Below are positions 44,804-48,686 of a stretch of 48,686 nucleotides of DNA, one piece after another. The position numbers and the translations under genes are program-made. Location of the stretch: NCBI RefSeq assembly GCF_002154725.1, contig NZ_MTAW01000018.1, positions 1-48,686 on the forward strand, given 5' to 3'. This stretch comes from Nostoc sp. 106C. GTDB lineage: Bacteria; Cyanobacteriota; Cyanobacteriia; Cyanobacteriales; Nostocaceae. How positions within the stretch are numbered: position 1 is the first letter of the stretch; the number at the start of each line of letters is the position of its first letter. The notes beneath the pieces were generated by a model. The model worked only from the letters and a program-made list of their open reading frames with translations, ran no database searches and had not been told where the DNA came from.

Positions 44804-45442
44804 CTATACCTTCTCGGTTTTTTGCTTAGACTGACGACGTAATAGCAGCATCGTGACTGCTCCCAATAAAAAGCCGCCCACGCCTGCGGCAATTGCCATA
44901 ATCCATCTCAGTCGTTGCGCAGCATTTAATACCGGATTATCCAAGAGGTTAGACGAGAAATGCAGCGATTGAATCGTCCATTTGTCTTGGAGTTTTTGTA
45001 GTACTGCTGTCCACCGCATTCCCATATCAGCAGCGTTACCATCTTTAAAAGCGAAAGTTGCGATCGCATCTCCAGAAGAAACTACTGTTTCTGGCGAGAG
45101 AAATGTCCTCACAGGCTCTCCCTTGAGATTCATTTTGATATCTTTGATCGTAGTGGCGAACTGCTGATTCCAGTACTTCTCAAATTCAGGTATTTTGTGA
45201 AAAACCTGGTTATCAACTGTTGTAATCGTAAAGCTGGGATGCAAGTAAGGTTCAATTTTGGAAAAATCTCGATTGTTTAGCGCTTGCAGAGCAATTTCCC
45301 GCGTGCGAATAATCGCGTTGATTTCCTGTTGATTAGTATCTGCTAGAGCATATTGCGGTATGTTCCAAATTGCCAGCATCAACAAAATACTGCAAAGTAT
45401 CTGAGTGTATTTGTATTGGCTTGCCCATCTCTGTTTCAACAT
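44804..45442 (-). CDS. NTF2-like secreted/membrane-anchored protein
   Basis: A 212-residue protein with an N-terminal signal (ILCSILLMLAIWNIPQYALA), a DUF4440/SnoaL-type NTF2-like domain (INAIIRTREIALQALNNRDF to the KWTIQSLHFSS strand) and a C-terminal membrane helix (IMAIAAGVGGFLLGAVTMLL) with a basic tail. The topology is thus a periplasmic domain anchored at its C-terminus. It lies directly upstream of the glycosyltransferase; an accessory role in glycan synthesis is plausible but unproven. Confidence 0.7.
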   Translation of the reverse strand: MLKQRWASQYKYTQILCSILLMLAIWNIPQYALADTNQQEINAIIRTREIALQALNNRDFSKIEPYLHPSFTITTVDNQVFHKIPEFEKYWNQQFATTIKDIKMNLKGEPVRTFLSPETVVSSGDAIATFAFKDGNAADMGMRWTAVLQKLQDKWTIQSLHFSSNLLDNPVLNAAQRLRWIMAIAAGVGGFLLGAVTMLLLRRQSKQKTEKV

Positions 45443-45619
45443 ATAAAAAACCTGTACATTTGGTTAGATTTACGGTTGATTTTTTTAATGCTAATAACAG
45501 GATGGATTTTAAGGTGTTATTTAGTCAACTAAGCACTAAGTTCTGTCAAAATGTTGAGCACTAATAATTCGCTAATTTTGCAAGCCTATTTCCAATTCAA
45601 GACCACGAAATAAAAAAGT

Positions 45620-47005
45620 CTAATTTGCCATCCAGCAAGGCTGCATTGGTTCTTCTGGCATTTCGGTGATTTGCAACGTGACCAATTCTTCTGCTGAAGT
45701 TGGATGAAGTGGCATTGTGGCGTCGAAGTCTTTCTTCGTCAGACCTGCGGTGAGTGCGATCGCGGCGGCTTGAATGATTTCGGCGGCAGATTCGCCAACC
45801 ATGTGCGCTCCCAGTACGCGATCGCTATTTTTGTCTACTACCAATTTCATCGCTGTTTCTTCTTCTCTATCTGTAAGACTATGAAACAATGGCTGGAACT
45901 TGGTGCAATAAATGGTGATGTTATCAGCTCCCAACTGTTCCCTAGCTTCAAGTTCTGTTAGTCCCACAAACGCTGCTTGGGGTTTGCCAAATACCGATGA
46001 AGGAATGTTACTATAGCGGACTGTGTGCGGTTGATTACCAAAGACAGTATCAGCAAAGCTTTTTCCTTCAGCGATCGCCACGGGGGTGAGTTGTTTACGA
46101 TTGATGCAATCACCCACTGCATAGATATGAGGTTGGCTGGTTTGACTATATTCATTCACGGCGATCGCCTTACGGTCAATTTCTACATCCGCGTTTTCCA
46201 ACTGCAACTCATTGATATTGGGTGTTCTACCCGTAGCAATCAACAAAGCATCGACTGTTTCTAGAGAACCGTTCGAGAGTGACAATCGCAATTGCTCGGA
46301 CGTTTTTTCAATGGACTTTACTTCTGTATTCATTAAAAAGCGAACACCATACTGGGTCATACCTTGGTGAACACCAGTACGGATGATTTCATCAAACTTA
46401 TCTAGAATTGTTTCTTCTCGAACGATCTGAGTCACCTGAGTTCCTAAACCTTGCATGATGGCTGCAAATTCTACTCCGATATAGCCGCCACCTACAATTG
46501 CCAGATGCTGAGGCTGTTGCGGTAACTGAAACATTTGATCTGAGATTAGTGCATATTCGTTGCCGGGAATGTCTGGTTTAATTGCTTTTCCACCGACTGC
46601 AATCAGAATTTTGTCGGCGGTAATTTTGCAATCGCCAACTTCTACCGTATGAGAATCGATAAAAGTTGCTTTAGCATGAAGTACAGTAACGCCAGCACAT
46701 TCCAGAGCGTGAGCGTGAAGTTTGTCTAATTGCTGGATTTTGTTGTTGATGGCAGCGATCAGCCGTTGCCAATTGAATTGTGATTCTGATTTACTCCAAC
46801 CATAACCTACAGCATCTTCAAATAGCTGGGAGAAGCCTGACGCATAAACCATTAACTTCTTTGGAATACAACCACGCGCTGCACAAGTACCGCCTAAAAA
46901 AGACGGTTCTGCGATCGCCACTCGCGCGCCGTAGTGAGCTGCTCGCTTGGCTGCTGCTAGTCCTCCAGAACCTCCACCAATCACAAACAAATCGTAGTCA
47001 ACCAC
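45620..47005 (-). CDS. gor: Glutathione-disulfide reductase
   Basis: A 461-residue FAD/NADPH flavoprotein starting at GTG 47005. FAD site VIGGGSGGLAAAKRAA, redox disulfide GGTCAARGCIPKK (Cys42/Cys47 region), NADPH-binding AIVGGGYIGVEFAAIM, second FAD site IYAVGDCINRKQLTPVAIAE and C-terminal LHPTSAEELVTL with the active-site His-Glu are all present. The RGCIPKK form is that of cyanobacterial and plant-type glutathione reductases. It keeps glutathione reduced in the cytoplasm. It stands alone in its operon. Confidence 0.92.
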   Translation of the reverse strand: MVDYDLFVIGGGSGGLAAAKRAAHYGARVAIAEPSFLGGTCAARGCIPKKLMVYASGFSQLFEDAVGYGWSKSESQFNWQRLIAAINNKIQQLDKLHAHALECAGVTVLHAKATFIDSHTVEVGDCKITADKILIAVGGKAIKPDIPGNEYALISDQMFQLPQQPQHLAIVGGGYIGVEFAAIMQGLGTQVTQIVREETILDKFDEIIRTGVHQGMTQYGVRFLMNTEVKSIEKTSEQLRLSLSNGSLETVDALLIATGRTPNINELQLENADVEIDRKAIAVNEYSQTSQPHIYAVGDCINRKQLTPVAIAEGKSFADTVFGNQPHTVRYSNIPSSVFGKPQAAFVGLTELEAREQLGADNITIYCTKFQPLFHSLTDREEETAMKLVVDKNSDRVLGAHMVGESAAEIIQAAAIALTAGLTKKDFDATMPLHPTSAEELVTLQITEMPEEPMQPCWMAN

Positions 47006-47302
47006 AGACCTGCTCCCATGTTTAGCACTTTGTCAACTTTGAGCAATGGAGACCAATCGAGAAACTTCTGACTCTCTGCGTCAATCCTCGGTCTACATCC
47101 GTCAATACAAACTCAACAAAAACTAATATCCTTCAACTTCAATGAATTTTCCTGCTCCTTTAGGAATGAGCTAATGTCTTTCTTGCGAACGGTTTACGAC
47201 TTTTGACAGGTTGTAATCAACAATATGTCAGATGTTAGATACGCAAAGCTAATTAAGTTAAGACAATGTATAAATACATGCACCAGAACGGCAAGTAAGA
47301 AG

Positions 47303-48319
47303 ATGACACTTGGCATTCAGACGACAGCAGAAATCCTTGAACAAATTCAGCAATCAGAAACCACACTGGGACTGAGGAACGAAGCTTGTCGTTCCAAATT
47401 CTTTGTTTATCCTCACACTACATCAAAAGTTTGTCTGTTCTTGCATGGCTTCACAGCAGGCCCTTACCAGTTTGAGCCGATTGGCAAAGCCTTCTTCAAC
47501 AAAGGATACAACGTTTTAATTCCCCTACAACCCGGTCATGGGATCTCAGGTGAGTGGAAGCGCCAAAATCCACCACCACTTCCAACAGACATTCAGACTT
47601 ATCAGGAATTTGTTTTGAAGTGGTTGCAGATTGCCGAAAGTTTAGGTCAACAAGTCGTAGTTGGTGGATTGTCAACTGGTGGAACTTTAGCTGCTTGGTT
47701 AGCTTTAGAATATCCACAACTAATCGATCGCGCTTTATTGTTCACGCCTTATTTGGGGAGTCATCATTCATTTTTTGATCGACTGATCAAAATCTTGCCA
47801 ATTTACTTTGAGTGGTTCAACAAAGACGCATCCGGTAATTTTGGTTATAAAGGTTTTCAGATTCCGGCATTACGCATATTTCTCGAATTGGGAGAGAAGG
47901 TTTTAAAACAGGCTAAAACTCGTGTTTCTGCTCCTATATTAATGGTGTCTAGTGAAAGCGATCGCGCTGTTAGTCTATCTAAACAGCAGGATCTTTTTAG
48001 AATGGTACTCAAGCAACAAACAAAATCTTGGTATTACTGCTTTGATGATTCGCTGCACATTGAACACCGAATGATGACCAAACTAGAAGATAATGATTAT
48101 GAAGAACTAGTGATTACCCTTGCCAAAGCATTTGTTGAAAGTGATTTAACCTGGGCACAGTTTCAGCAAATAGCAAAGCAGATAACGCAGGGACAGACTT
48201 ATGACCAGATTCAGCAAGAATTAAATCTTGATAGCCAAGCTTCTCAACAGCTATCTGCAATGATGACTCAACGTTTTGGTTGCGATCATCTCAAGTGTAT
48301 TAATCCATCTCAAACATAA
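47303..48319 (+). CDS. Alpha/beta hydrolase (carboxylesterase-like)
   Basis: Starts at ATG 47303 (MTLGIQTTAE) or possibly ATG 47225, which adds 26 basic residues that look non-conserved; 338 or 364 residues. Alpha/beta-hydrolase features: VCLFLHGFTAGPYQF (oxyanion region), VVGGLSTGGTLAAWLA (nucleophile Ser), SSESDRAVS (acid Asp) and DSLHIEHRM (His). About 50 C-terminal residues (TWAQFQQIAKQITQGQTYDQ...) extend past the fold. Cytoplasmic esterase/lipase of unknown substrate. Confidence 0.8.
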   Translation: MTLGIQTTAEILEQIQQSETTLGLRNEACRSKFFVYPHTTSKVCLFLHGFTAGPYQFEPIGKAFFNKGYNVLIPLQPGHGISGEWKRQNPPPLPTDIQTYQEFVLKWLQIAESLGQQVVVGGLSTGGTLAAWLALEYPQLIDRALLFTPYLGSHHSFFDRLIKILPIYFEWFNKDASGNFGYKGFQIPALRIFLELGEKVLKQAKTRVSAPILMVSSESDRAVSLSKQQDLFRMVLKQQTKSWYYCFDDSLHIEHRMMTKLEDNDYEELVITLAKAFVESDLTWAQFQQIAKQITQGQTYDQIQQELNLDSQASQQLSAMMTQRFGCDHLKCINPSQT

Positions 48320-48384
48320 AAACAATTGAGAATACAGAATCATCCACGAATGAATTAGCAATCTGGATATTGTGCAATACCGTT

Positions 48385-48575
48385 CAAATACAAATTGTAT
48401 GGGCACTGCCATGCCCATTGGTGTCAACTTAACGCGAAACCCTTTTACCGCAAGGAACTGAAGTTCCTTGCTAATAGCAAAAGTCATCTTTAGATGACTA
48501 ATACCAATTTGAAAAAAGAATGCGACAGATTGTAGGGGCACGGCAGTGCCCATACGTGTCAACTTAAGCTAAAAG
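48385..48575. repeat. Pair of direct repeats with hairpins
   Basis: TGGGCACTGCCATGCCCAT followed by GTGTCAACTTAA (about 48399-48432) recurs as GGGCACGGCAGTGCCCAT and GTGTCAACTTAA (about 48536-48567). Each has an internal GGGCA/TGCCC palindrome. Between them AAGGAACTGAAGTTCCTT and a TCATCTTTAGATGA hairpin occur. A related GTAGGGGCACGGCAT piece is at 15214. These are dispersed intergenic repeats; nothing coding is seen from 48320 to the window end. Confidence 0.6.
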
Positions 48576-48686
48576 CTATATACGGCGGGCGTTGTACAAA
48601 TACCTCGCGCCCTCATCCCCTAACCCCTTCTCCCTGACAGGTGTAGGTTTATTACATAGGTGTGAGTGTTCATCAGCAACAAGAAG

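Noticed and set aside
48251-48562. Minus-strand 103-codon frame at the right end
   Set aside because: It overlaps the hydrolase 3' end and dispersed repeats and shows no protein-like pattern.

Overview
The window comes from a filamentous cyanobacterium, most likely Nostocales (Nostoc/Scytonema/Tolypothrix-like). Evidence: very many HIP1 octamers (GCGATCGC), typical Nostocalean GC-rich palindromic intergenic repeats, and cyanobacterial families such as a TPS haemagglutinin plus CHAT protein, DUF928, vMAP-type AAA proteins, XisH and Nif11-leader peptides. No rRNA, tRNA or CRISPR array was recognised.

Layout. 1-0.9 kb holds remnants of broken genes (KAP NTPase, a PhaE-like piece, an SGNH hydrolase piece). 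0.9-3.2 kb (minus) is a membrane-anchored di-haem cytochrome c with a small downstream gene. 4.0-8.6 kb (plus) is a complete YtfQ-YtfR-YtfT-YjfF-type sugar ABC transporter. 9.0-15.2 kb has a two-partner-secretion exoprotein, a secreted TPR-CHAT protein and a convergent DUF928 protein. 15.4-19.3 kb (minus) carries two AAA-like signalling ATPases, one fused to CHASE2 and one with a vMAP-type HTH. 19.65-21.2 kb is an RTX calcium-binding repeat protein.

The most interesting system is 21.7-30.0 kb: five tandem precursor genes with near-identical 72-residue Nif11-type leaders and completely different 10-16-residue Cys-containing cores, one LanM lanthipeptide synthetase with a CCG zinc motif (the ProcM-like, substrate-tolerant type), a 183-aa mini membrane-fusion protein, and a C39-peptidase ABC exporter. 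This is a combinatorial lanthipeptide pathway. The RTX gene and the first precursor share a 26-bp upstream element at nearly the same distance from their starts, suggesting co-regulation.

The right-hand third is a decaying accessory region. It contains a frameshifted IS110 transposase; a Ser/Thr kinase whose 3' end is joined to remnants of an ECF sigma factor and a PhyH dioxygenase; a Rieske oxygenase/Mpo1-like pair; a DUF433 gene, a retropepsin gene and a xisH gene each broken by one in-frame stop; a RelE/ParE-type toxin pair; a D-aminoacylase-like amidohydrolase; a 21-bp tandem repeat encoding a Cys-rich heptapeptide; and a two-gene TIR-Mrr / PD-(D/E)xK module that looks like a defence system. 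The end carries a glycosyltransferase, an NTF2-like membrane protein, glutathione reductase and an alpha/beta hydrolase.

All assignments come from reading the sequence by eye; no database search was run.
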